64,000 bases of DNA from Selaginella moellendorffii (lineage: Eukaryota; Streptophyta; Lycopodiopsida; Selaginellales; Selaginellaceae): NCBI RefSeq assembly GCF_000143415.4, contig NW_003314312.1, positions 546,399 through 610,398 on the forward strand, in the 5' to 3' direction. Made by a program: the position numbers and the translations under genes. Below, one piece after another: positions 43,959-54,799 of this stretch (positions are counted from its first letter, which is position 1; every line of letters begins with the position of its first letter). Below the pieces are notes generated by a model that made no database searches, was not told the DNA's origin, and was given only the letters and a program-made list of their open reading frames with translations.

Positions 43959-46900
43959 TTTGGTATTAAAGGGAGGTTTTTAGTGAGTATTATCTAATGA
44001 AATTAGGCAATTAGTCTTATTGCATATGCAGAGATGAAAATGATGATCTGAGTGAGTACATGTTTGAGTGCTATGACCTTGCAATCATTCCTTAGGTATG
44101 GATTTTGGTTATCTTTTGTGCTAGATTATATTGTAGGCAACTAAAGAGAACGACTTGAGAGACGATCTATAAGGGTTTAAATATAAAGGGAAAGGGCCCA
44201 TGAACTAGAGTGCACCTTTTTTTCCAATCGATTAAGGGTCTTGGGATATTTGAGGTTAAGCGTCCTTGGGTTTGAATAGTATTGGGCTGGGATATAGTAT
44301 ATGAACTTTCACTTAGGCTCATAGAATGGATGTTAGATGTTAAATGTTCCGTTTATACAAGTTTGAGCTTGGGCTCATAAGTGAGGCACATTAGCAATTC
44401 AAGGTTACATTTTGAGTTGGCAGAATTAATGTTAGCCTATCGGTGGTTACTATAAGTTGTTCTATGTACCATGGGTAAAAAGTAAACCATTCCTAAGTTT
44501 GTTAAGAGTGGCAAATAGGCTAGTTTGTATCTGTTTAGCACGACACTAGTGGATTCTTCTTAGGCATAATTATAAGTGAATCAATTAAGATTGTAGAGAT
44601 TAGTCTATTGGTTCAAGTAGTCATTGCCATGCTCTTTCATAAACTTTTCATTTGTTATAGCTTGTTAGTTTATCTATTAGTATTTGGAGTAGATTGTTAG
44701 ATGAAGAAGGTCTGTAGTTGAGGCATTGACATTGTTAACATTTGTGTTAGTGAAAGTGACATTATTATTTTGAGTGATTAGGAATTTTCTTTAGACCTTG
44801 ATTTTTCATATCATTTTTTTTTGTTAGTGTTTTAGCTTCATATTGGATCTTGAAGGTGATTGAAGAAGAGTGTTAGTGTAATGTAAATATCCAAAAATAT
44901 GGCCTTTATGATCAAGTTTTGGGTATTCATTTGCATTTTGTAGATATTGATATTGGATTTCAGAAATTTGGGGATGATATTCAATGTTTATGCATATTGT
45001 TGGGTCTTGAGAATTAATGTTGAAGTGAACTTATGTGAAGTTATAGGTAGAAGGAAGTTTGTTAAGTTTTGAGAATTTGTATTCCTAGACTGAGTGTCAT
45101 TCTTTCTTTAGGATGGAAAATTTTTCACAAATTTTCATAAGCTTTTCCAATGGTTAATCTATTAATCATTTTGCCAAAAATCATTCTGTTTTCGTAAGCC
45201 AATATAAAGTAGTGGAGTTGATTTTGATTAGCTTAAACCTTAGTATATAATTTGTATGATGCAGTCAGAAAGGGATGTTAACTTTTGGGGTTAAGACAAT
45301 TGAGTTGGATAGAGTCTAAAGTTGGTGTATGAAAAATGGTTGTTGTGATTTTCTAGAAAGGTGACCTTTATACCTTTCTTCTATAACACTATACTTAGTG
45401 GTAGGTTGCATCTTGCATTTCATAGACTCTATGAGAGTAGTGAGCTCTTATTAATCTTAATTTAGTCTTAGTAGCCTTGCATTTTAGCTGAGGATAATGA
45501 TGTCTAACTTAGTTGTTTGCAATTGAGATGTTAATACCCGTACTATAGCTTTTTCTATCATACCAATATGAGTCTATTTCATGGTTTTCACTTTAGTTTT
45601 GGCTAAATGTTAATCATGCATAGCTAGCCTCTTTAAGGTATACTTAGAGTTATTGGCTAAATATATAAGTGAGCTTATTGTAGTTGAATTAGATTCAAGT
45701 GGTTATTTAGTTTATACTTGTCCATGAACCTTTATCTGGTACTTGGAGTGTTACCTTCTGTTAAACAAGTATATAACTCAATGACATGAATTTAGTGTTT
45801 GAGTTTTATGAAGGCAAGTTGAAGAGTGATTATTGGTTGCTTTGCAACTAGTGATTGCTTATAAACTTCATCAAGGACTACTAACATTTGTTTCATTCAA
45901 TAATGATTTAATAGTGATAGCCTTGCTTTCCCAGATGGCATTACAGAGGATTGTGTCATGGGTTTGCATGGATTTTCCATGTTAGCATGTTGATTCCATC
46001 TCTAACAATATCATTTAAGTATATTTAGTCCATGGTGGTGGATTTTGTTGAGTCTTGGATGTAATGATTCACTCCTTGATGATGTGTTATTTGTAACTAA
46101 GTGCTATTGAAAAATTGGTCTTGGATATTGACTAAAGTATCTTTGACTTTGGTTAGTTTGGTTGTTAAAGAGTTTTAAGTGGTGATTCGCTTTTTCTTTC
46201 TTTTAGCTTTGTTCTAGTGTTAATGGCATTAAAGTGATGTCTTGTCATAGACATTGTTGATATTAAGAATCAAGTGAAATTATATGTCTCTTCGAAGGAT
46301 TGATATCTAGATGAGATTGTTTAGTAGGGGTTGATCTTTGGCTTTTCCTTGAAAAATGATTTAATCATAAACTATATTAACTTTACAAAAAGAAGAGTTA
46401 GTGATCGATATTGAAGATGTATCAATCACTAATGATTCTTTTTATACTTGTTATAAAGTGAGTTGTCTTGCTATAAAAAATGAATTCATAAAGGATCATT
46501 TGATGATCACTTATTGTGCTTGGTTTTTGGATTGATACAAATATACTCTTCATTAGCTTTAGCATTATAAAGTTTGGCTTTTGATGTGTTGAGGAGGATT
46601 TTGTATGTTGTACCATGGTTTCTTCTTTGACACTAAAGTTAGTTTATGCAAAACTCATAATCATTATTAAGCGATATTTGCTTCTTTGAGCTTTTAATTC
46701 TTTGAGTTTTATGCTCATTATTCCATTTGTTAAAAGTTGTTCGGGAAAGCATTTTGGCTCATTAAGTTTGATATTGATGTTATTTCTTTTGGGTAATACA
46801 TTTGCGAGCATTTTGCTTGTTATTTGATGATACTTTATGTTCTTTGAGTTATCTTACGTAAGTTGTTTATTATGCTATCTGAAATTTTTGATGGTTAAGT

Positions 46901-47661
46901 TTTATCATTGAGTTTCCTTAATGATATCTTTGCTATTGAATTTTGTTGGATGGTGAATCTTATGTTTTCCAATTATGATAATCTTGGTGGTTTCTATATT
47001 ATAATATTGGTTTATCAGATAATAACTTACTTAGAATAATTTTATGTTCTAATCTAAGATTTATTCACTGATAATTAAGTCCCTCAGATATCATTGTCTC
47101 TAACTTTGATATTGTCCATATATTGATCTTTGAGTTTGGGCTAGTATAGGTAGACTGGCTTTGGCATTTTGTGTGCATGATGAAATCTTTAGTCATAGGT
47201 AGCTACTATCGATTGGTCACATCACCCACCTCTTTCTCGATGTTCCTTATTTCATTTAAGTAGGCATGACCATGTAAACAACTTTAACTGTCTATTTACA
47301 GTAATCTATTTAAACCTTATCAATAGTTTTGGTTTCTTTACTCAAGAGGGTTGGGGCCTTTGACTTCTCTTTTTATATCTCTACTACTAAAGGCATATCA
47401 CACTTTTGTAAGTTAGGTGGCACTTAGAATAACAAGGGTGGCTACTTTTCTGGGTCATTTCCTTGTCAGTGACAGTTGGAAGGTGTTTAAGTTGGTAGCA
47501 CATTTGTGTTAGACAGAGAAGTTAATTTAACTCATTTAAGTTGATGTATTTTTCATAGTGTGAACATCGTGAACTTTTTCTAGAGTTATTTCCTTGGTAG
47601 TGCTCTAGATTGGAGCATGCATTGACAAGGATATTGATTTTCTCTAAGGGGGGGAGAGTGT

Positions 47662-47800
47662 TGTGAATGTGATTGTGAGTATCGAAAGTTACCTGTTAGT
47701 TGTCATGTGGCATGTGGCATATAGAGAGTTTAGGTTATGCTTCATAGTTATCTTATGGTAAATCATTATATAATAAAAGGTGAAAACCACATGCACTACA
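47662..47800 (+). repeat. Family B LTR, truncated 3' copy
   Basis: It begins TGTGAATGTGATTG, like 54804-54818, and after a deletion continues with the last 90 or so bases of the LTR, ending ATGCACTACA. Confidence 0.6.
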
Positions 47801-47809
47801 ACAACAAAG

Positions 47810-48590
47810 TATAACAAATGATGATTGCTTCCATTCTAGATCTCGATGTATACCTTCAAGACTCAAACCAACCTATGGTAAATCCTTTTAGACAAGTCTT
47901 TGTGCTCTTTTACCTAATAAACACTGCCAGCAGTGTTGTCCTTGAGATTGATTATCTCATAGAATGCTTTGTGGCAAATGGATTCCTCTGATATGCACTT
48001 ACACAACTTATCCTCTGTGGTCTTAACTAGATTATATTAACTGGCCCATTGACACTAGTGCATACAATGCTTGACATTCTCTTTGATCTATGGAGAGAGC
48101 TGATTAATTGTCCACCATAATTTGAGGACTTGGCAAACTTGCACTAGAAGGAGAGACATTTTTTATATATCATTCCATAAATGTGTAATCTATATATGGA
48201 AATATCAAATGCTATACCCAATCAAGCAATTTACCATCTTTGTCACCTTTGCACATAAGACAAAGAACTAGGGCACCAACCACACTAATCAACACATAGC
48301 AGCTAAGTTGACTATTTTGCCACTTTTGTAATTCTTGCAAAACAAGACTTTGATAGAACAAAAATGTTCTTTAAAAACATGGAGCAATCATGACATTACA
48401 TTTGGGACAAAATATTGTTTTAAGCCTTGATCATTGCTACATGTGTGTCAAAGATAATCAAATAAGATGGGAAAATGAGATACATGATGTGATATGATCT
48501 CATTTGACATGGCAGAAATAAAAGTCTTGCACTTTGGATTCCTAAAATATCCTACACTTGAAAGAATCTTTGTATGGCTCAGCAAACCTA
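47810..48590. other. Unassigned intergenic sequence
   Basis: AT-rich with no gene or repeat that I recognise. Confidence 0.5.
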
Positions 48591-48605
48591 ATAGCAAGCT
48601 ATAGC

Positions 48606-49186
48606 CTATTTGTCTTCATGGCAGCAAGTGTGATAGGTATGAAGCAATGGGACAAACCTAAAAACTTGAGAGGGTTTCTCACCATTCTCCACTGCTGACA
48701 CATTCATCAAGAGTGCGTCCACAAGCAGAGCAAAGCAGGGCAGCAGCAAGGCTATGTTCTCACTCAGCCCCACACTTTTGCCAAGATCAATAGCTGCTTC
48801 ATTGCGCATTGCAAGAATGAGCAGCCCACACAAAGCATAGTTCTGGGTCTTGTCCAAAACAAGCTATTGCCCAATACGAAGGTTATGAGGAGTCTCTCCA
48901 CCGCATTCCTGGCTGTGCACAAATGGCTAGTGATGATTATTTTGTGCTCCTGGTTCTGATTTACCCCCTGCCCATAGGAGGATCTTACAGCAAAAAAACT
49001 GATACCCACAACAGAGACACATGGGGCTAGCACTGAATCTGCACAAGTAACTCTTATGGTATCAACTGTTCGAGTGTCTAACTTCCCCATAGAAAAAAAA
49101 AAACAGGGTGACAGCAACTGGACTGGACAACAAGATTCATGAAGTGACAAAAAGTGATCAAGTTGAGAACCTTCTTTGGAAGTCAC
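48606..49186 (-). pseudogene. Unrecognised broken minus-strand gene fragment
   Basis: Two overlapping minus-strand open stretches suggest one frame-shifted gene. The clearest part reads DKTQNYALCGLLILAMRNEA, then AIDLGKSVGLSENIALLL and LVDALLMNVSAVENGEKPSQV. The composition is gene-like and less AT-rich than the surroundings. I do not recognise the family; it is helical and could come from a repeat protein. An in-frame stop and a frame change near 48860 argue that it is dead. Confidence 0.35.
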
Positions 49187-49696
49187 TTCTGATGTGCAGC
49201 TTGGATATGTACCTTGAGTACATTAGCTAGTGAACATCAGTAGTGCAAGTCTCATTTTCATTTTAAAGTCTAGCTTTTTTCAGAAAAATGATTGGGCTAG
49301 CTGATATTTCATTACTAATCCTCATCTTCCACGATACAGGTAGCCCCTGGATGATCCTATGTGAATAAAACTGGAAATGACCTAATCAATCTACTTAACC
49401 AAACTTACTTTCATCAATTTCCGACCACTAATTTATTTACTACCTCATTATAATGTGATAACATAAATATCACAACAAAATCTGTACAAATTCATTTTTG
49501 TGTGCTCACTTTTAATACTACACTCAATACAAGTTTGATCTTGTGGTAGAGATTTTTGGTATTGCAATTTTTACAATTCTATTTAAACTATCTTTATAAC
49601 CTTGATTATCAGATCGATATCTCATTGGTTCATTTTGAGAATAATTTACATATTCCATTCTAGCCAAAAAACCTAAACCAAGTTTACACTGGCTAA

Positions 49697-50268
49697 TTAA
49701 AATTTAACATTTAAGCATTTAGGGCACCATGACTTACAAGAAGCATAGAGCTTACTCAATAGATGCCTCTGGAGCCAACCATTGTGAGAAAAGACAGTGA
49801 TTATCATAGTCCATGCATCCTCTCTCAAGCTTGATCCAAATCCCTCTCCTGCACGATGCTGGTCATGAGAGCTGTCCATGAGACAATGTCTCTCTCATGC
49901 ATGCTTTGGAAGAGCTCCTTGGTGTTCATTTCCTTGAGCTTCACTGCAATTGAGTTCCAAGATACCACATTCCTCTATCAGTATTGCCTTGAATGACACG
50001 CCCATGCTGGGCATACACAGTGACCATGGTGTTCCAGGATACTGGATCTCTGTGGGGGAATCTCACAAATAAATCCACTGTCTCGAAGAGCTCCCCTTGT
50101 GCATATGTGCCATGGATGGTATTCCATGTCACAATGCTTGGAAGCGGCATTTTCTCGAAGACCATCCTTGCCCTGTTCTGGGCATATCATGATGTTCCAT
50201 GAGTAGAGATTCCTCTTGCAGGCCATCAAACACTGCCTTGGACTAGACCAACCGGCAGTTGCAAACAT
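49697..50268 (-). pseudogene. PPR gene relic, minus strand
   Basis: The minus strand at 49941-50165 reads VFEKMPLPSIVTWNTIHGTYAQGE and then FPHRDPVSWNTMVTVYAQHGR, two typical PLS-type PPR repeats. Another frame nearby shows MACKRNLYSWNIM. Frameshifts break it at several places. It lies back to back with a plus-strand PPR relic. Confidence 0.75.
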
Positions 50269-50329
50269 TCGGATCAGGAGATCGGTACCGGTGCTGATCC
50301 ACGCCGGTGATTCTCTGGCTCATGGATCT

Positions 50330-50740
50330 AGAGGGTGTTGGCATTGACAAGGTGGGATTTTTCAATGCCCTGGATGCGGCAATCTCCAACTTGGCTGATG
50401 GTTGAGCAGTTCATATTATTGTGCAAGATAGTGGCTTCTTGGGTGAACAACTTGCTCGTCAACACGTATGGCAAGTGTGGCAGCCTGGCAAATGAGAGAG
50501 ATGTGTTTGATTCCATGCTGGAGAAGAACTTGGTGTAATGGAACATAGTGCAGTGGAGATGTTCCAGCTGATGATCCTCATGGGTGTCCACTCTCTTGGG
50601 ATGCAGTCATGGGGGGCTGTTTAGATCCTCGTTCCAGGACGAGTTTGGAGGGAGTCCTTCCATGGATCACTACACTTGTATGGTTGATCTTCTTGGTCGT
50701 GTGAGTCACCTGGAGAGGGCCGAAGAGCTCATCCAGTGTA
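50330..50740 (+). pseudogene. PPR gene relic, plus strand
   Basis: The plus strand shows VNNLLVNTYGKCGSLANERD and VFDSMLEKNLV (50440-50538), then, in other frames, EMFQLMILMGV and HYTCMVDLLGRVSHLERAEELIQ (about 50665-50737). These are the last repeats before the E region of a PLS-class PPR. Stops and shifts are present. Its orientation is opposite to the relic at 49697-50268, so the two come from a rearranged pair or two genes. Confidence 0.7.
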
Positions 50741-50919
50741 TATATTTGTTTCTGTGATCGTGGATGATAGGTTCTTATTCTGGAACTCAAAGGGCAAAAA
50801 CCGTAACACCAGCTATTCTCGCCACTCACTGGATACCTTTGCCCGTGTCCAATGACCTGAAAACTACTGTGTCCTAAGAAGTTCCCACTATTTTTTAATA
50901 TGCAGTTCTCATTGTTGAA

Positions 50920-51180
50920 TGTTTTTTTATTAATAATTACTGTTTCCAAGCCATACAACTGTACACATCTAAATTTATAAATGATTTATGTGGTACACTT
51001 GTCCAGTCACTTTTGATGGAACTTGTTTGAATTTGTGAGTTAAAGCATTTTTTTGGAGTTTGTGCTGATTAAAACTTTTTATTAAGAATTACTGTTTCCA
51101 AGCCATACAATTAGAGAGGTACACTTGTAAAGATATAGATGATTTATGTGGTGCACTTGTCCAGTCACTTTTAAATTCTT
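50920..51180 (+). repeat. Two-copy direct repeat of about 150 bases
   Basis: The block AATTACTGTTTCCAAGCCAT followed by GATTTATGTGGT(A/G)CACTTG and TCCAGTCACTTTT occurs at about 50935-51015 and again at about 51085-51172, with a third partial unit (GCTGATGGAACTTGTTTTAA) near 51225. Confidence 0.7.
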
Positions 51181-51281
51181 TTGCTGATGAAATTTGTTTT
51201 AATTTGTGTTCTTTTGGACTTTTGTGCTGATGGAACTTGTTTTAATTTGTGAAATGGGTAAGTGAATTTCCCTAAAGATAA

Positions 51282-52247
51282 ATGAAGCAGCAGAGCATTA
51301 TAAAATTCTTTTTCTTGAGTATATGCTTTTTTCTTCCATCTCTCTCTATAGTATATTTTCATACCCCCTTCTATGGGGATTACCATCGTCTTCTGTTGGA
51401 TCAAGCAGAAAAAGTTGGATACTACCTTTCAGAACTTATGATATCTGGAATACCTTTTGAAACAGGTAGAAACACATATGAAGGGTTTACTGTAACTGGA
51501 GAATTCAACTATAATGGGATATTATTTCAGATTGGGTTCTATTTTTTCAGTGTCTTCCCTCCACAATGCCCAATAAGTATTGGATCTAATAGATATGTTT
51601 CCAACTTGAGAATCCACTCAACACTTGGAGATACTATGGATGAAATTTATGATGAGATTATTAATGCTCGTCCTGCCTATGGATTAGTAGTAATTGTCAC
51701 TGATATTGGGGTGTTTGGAGTCTCCTATATGATCCGGGGCTATACAAGTTTAGTCACTGGCTCTAATGCAAATCCAAGCTGGATCAATCTTCAATCACTC
51801 AATTCAACACAAGGAGACCCACCACATTATAAATTTTGCAACCCTTTCTCAACCATGCTAATTAGTGGTACAAAAAGCACCCCATTTTCAAGGCTTGGTC
51901 CTGGGCAGCAAATTGATCTAGGAGGGCATCCACAAATTGGAGTAGTTGCATTGTTCATGGATTACACTTGTAACTTGATCATCCATATATATGCTACTAG
52001 TAAGTCACTTTGGAGTTCTAAAACTCAGGGATTTGGGTTTGATTGCTGGGCGCTCATGCAAGAAGATGGAAATTTGGTAGTTTATGGATCACTTGGAATG
52101 TCATTTTGGTCAAGCTTTACCTTTTGTGTGCCTTCTCCTGTATGCATTGCTTTATCATTTGTTGCTCTTGGACCCAAATGCAACGTGGGTGTGTATAGGT
52201 ATGGTGCTCCAGCAGTTGAAGTTTGGTCACCAGGTGAATTCTGCTAG
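51282..52247 (+). CDS. Secreted protein with bulb-type lectin-like domain
   Basis: 321 residues in one uninterrupted frame inside transposon-rich DNA. The N-terminus (MKQQSIIKFFFLSICFFLPS) looks like a signal peptide. Residues about 35-205 form a domain that I do not recognise. From about 205, GPGQQIDLGGHPQIGVVALFMD is followed by LWSSKTQGFGFDCWALMQED, then GNLVVYGS and FWSS. The W(A/x)LxMQxDGNLVVY pattern is the beta-prism II (GNA, mannose-binding) lectin signature, although the mannose-site Gln-Asp-Asn-Tyr residues are only partly kept (EDGNLVVY). The frame is intact while everything around is decayed, suggesting selection or recent arrival. Base composition is AT-rich like its surroundings. 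The TATAGTATA-type sequence at 51348 lies inside the gene and is not a promoter. Confidence 0.68.
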   Translation: MKQQSIIKFFFLSICFFLPSLSIVYFHTPFYGDYHRLLLDQAEKVGYYLSELMISGIPFETGRNTYEGFTVTGEFNYNGILFQIGFYFFSVFPPQCPISIGSNRYVSNLRIHSTLGDTMDEIYDEIINARPAYGLVVIVTDIGVFGVSYMIRGYTSLVTGSNANPSWINLQSLNSTQGDPPHYKFCNPFSTMLISGTKSTPFSRLGPGQQIDLGGHPQIGVVALFMDYTCNLIIHIYATSKSLWSSKTQGFGFDCWALMQEDGNLVVYGSLGMSFWSSFTFCVPSPVCIALSFVALGPKCNVGVYRYGAPAVEVWSPGEFC

Positions 52248-52329
52248 TCCATAAGTTATAAGAATAATGTCCTAACTTCCTAAGTTAATGAATGTGCTAA
52301 TTTGTTATTGGATAATGAATAATAGGTTT

Positions 52330-52692
52330 GTTGTTATATTAGGCTTAGGCGCAAGCTCCATATCATCTTAATTGGTGGAGTACCTACATCCTTATATTAA
52401 GCCACTTCTATAGTGAAATTGTGCCAAATTTCATTTGGCTTCATGTTGCATGTTAAGTTTCATATTAGGATTTAAAATACTGTAAAGTTGCTCTAAGGTA
52501 TTTCATAACTTTGTCCCTTCACTCATTAGTTTTAAGTTTTGAAGTTTACCTCCTTTGTTCAACAGTTCAAGGCGTTGAAACTTGAGTGTTGCTCCATTTC
52601 CTTGGCACTTATGTCTAAGGGCTAAATTCTACTTTGTGTTCATCCTATGGTAATTTATTATAAGATATAAAGTCAAAATCAAGTGTGCTATA
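52330..52692 (+). repeat. Partial family B LTR, plus strand
   Basis: It shares with 43550-43958 the blocks for 'CCATAT/CATGCTAATTAGTGGAGTACC', 'GCCAAA.TT..TTT.GCTT' and 'CTATGGTAA.T.A.', ending at AAGTGTGCTA. Confidence 0.55.
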
Positions 52693-52967
52693 GTGAAGGA
52701 TCAAATCTTTCATAAAGGTGTTCTAGGTTGTCAACAAAAAATATGTTTTCAAGTGTATACCAAAAAAGGGATTAATTTCTAACTTTATTTATTATAAAAA
52801 CCTATATTTTAAAGTTGAAACAAATATAGATAATTAGTGATAATTTTTATTTAAATAATATATTTGTGAGTGTCAAAAATATGCATATTCAATTAGTCCA
52901 AAAACTTTAGATTATGTACAGGAACAAATGGTCTAAATTGAAACCAATATGACAACTATCAAAATTT

Positions 52968-53255
52968 ATAGTGCATCTAAATTTAGAGTCAAACTCCAAG
53001 CCTATTGCATTATGAAATGAGGGTTTAATACGCACTTAAAATCAATAGCTCCTTGTATTTAGCTCATGCACATAAAACAGTGTCAAATAAAGTTTAGCAT
53101 AATTTTAGCATACCACTATAGAGCTTGGGCTTAGACCTAAGTTAAACATAGAAGAAGAAGCATCATAATTTAGTAGGAGCAAAATTAATATCTTTGGTGG
53201 TTGGCCATGGTTTCAATCACTATTCCTACTATACATTTAAAACCCTCCATATGGG
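52968..53255 (-). repeat. Partial family B LTR, minus strand
   Basis: Resembles 10053-10365 in the same orientation: CAAACTCCAAGCC, CAGTGTCAAA, GAGCTTGG.CTTAGACC, CACTATTCCTACTATACATTT. It faces the plus-strand piece at 52330-52692. Confidence 0.6.
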
Positions 53256-53259
53256 GGTT

Positions 53260-54795
53260 AATTTATCACTATCCTTAGAAATCTCTCAAGGAACACAATG
53301 TCCAAACCTAAATCTGTTGTATAGGCAAATCTGCCATCTTTTGCAGTGATGAGGTTTCTAGTTTTCAAGGTGAGAAGGAGTAGATAGTGGCAACTACAGG
53401 TTGTGAAGAGCCTTTGGTACACCATAGGAAGTGGTTATAATACACAGGTTTATCTTGCACTAACAGTTGCCCATACAATCGATTTTGTTTTGGACATTAT
53501 AATCTCTAAGATGATTGCTGAGGATGTTGATGATGAGGATGTGGTTCAAGTAGTGGAGCTTCCAGCTGTCTCAAGTTCTTTCATAGGTGCTTTCTATGAG
53601 GAAATGGTCGCAATATACACTTCCCACAGTTGCTAATTTGTCAGATCACACTACAATGGTGGATTGTGAGTAGGCTTCAGAGTTTTCAAATTGCTTGACA
53701 GTCTTTCAAGAGCAAGAGGTGGAGGAGAATGTCCTTTTGGCTGAGGTATAAGTGGCAGAGTTGATTTCTGTTAAACAAAGTCCAGCAGCCACATATCCCA
53801 CATCCAGCTTCTAATATTTCAATTTCCAACATGAAGTTCTTGGCAATTCCTCCAGCTCCAGCAAGGTGCCACCATCCAAAGATTTGTCAGATGACACTCT
53901 TGATGTTTCATCACCACAATTGTTTTCTGCAGCAAAGGGCATGAAACTTTCAGCAATTGCCAGGCTTGGGAAGTTACAGATCTTGCTCTCTTCAGTACTT
54001 TTGCTGCTCTAGCTCTTCCCAGCAGTAGAATTTAGGTACTCTTCCAACTTGTAGAGTTCATCAATGGCGCAACAATTTCCTAGCTTTGTTAAATAGGGCA
54101 TTTTATTTACTAGCAAAACACCAAAAAACTAGGCATAGTTTTGTTAAGCACAAAATCATCAAAGAGGAGGGTCTTACTATAGAAGTATCTACAGAAAGGG
54201 GGGTTACTATTCATAAATACCTACCTGACCTTCCTTCCATATAAATGCTAGATTTGTGCTTCTTACACCCATCCTCTAGGGTTTCTTTAGTCTCCTCCTC
54301 AATGTTGGTCATCCTCTTGAGGGTGTGAGTGTTAACACTTTTTTCTCTTGCTTCTTTCATCTTTTTTTCTTTTTCCTTCTCTACTTATTTAAGTGTTTAG
54401 TTTGTGCCTAGAGTTTCCCTTTTCTTTCTTTAGTTTTTCTTTGTCACTTTTCACTTTGTTTGGTTTTTTTTTCTCTATCTTGTGTATCTCTCTTCTAGGC
54501 ATTTGGTGCATGACTTCTACAGCTTGATCATGGGTTCTCATGTGATAGAGTCTTCCATGCTCCTTCATGGTCACCTGTTGCAGTGTTAGTTCATTGCTGT
54601 CTTGTTCTCATGTTCACAACTTAGATTCCATCCCCTCTTTCAAGGAAAAAATGTTTTGAAGCATTGGCTCTATTCAAAATTGTTGCATTTGTCTTTTTTT
54701 ACTATGTATGTTTAGCTTCATTCCACTATCTTATCCACTCAACCTCACTTTATGGAGGTTAGATGTTCTCTTTAAACTTATTACACCATTCTCAT
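53260..54795. other. Unassigned AT- and T-rich sequence
   Basis: A 77-codon open stretch at 53403-53636 has no recognisable domain. A T/C-rich region covers about 54300-54490. No gene that I can support. Confidence 0.45.
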
Positions 54796-54799
54796 TTAT

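Larger units (their letters stand above)
43434..47800 (+). mobile_element. Non-coding LTR element (family B), LARD-like
   Basis: A 5' LTR (43434-43958), a degraded initiator-Met-type primer site (TGGTATTAAAG, from about 43961), about 3.7 kb of internal DNA with no open frame of note, a purine tract AAGGGGGGGAGAG (about 47646-47658) and a truncated 3' LTR (47662-47800). The internal part is shared with 55470-56940. Having LTRs, primer site and purine tract but no gag-pol is the layout of a large non-autonomous retrotransposon derivative. It may simply be too decayed to recognise genes. Confidence 0.65.

Noticed and set aside
53403-53636. A 77-codon frame in the LTR-rich region
   Set aside because: No domain, and surrounded by decayed repeats; its acidic composition alone is not evidence.
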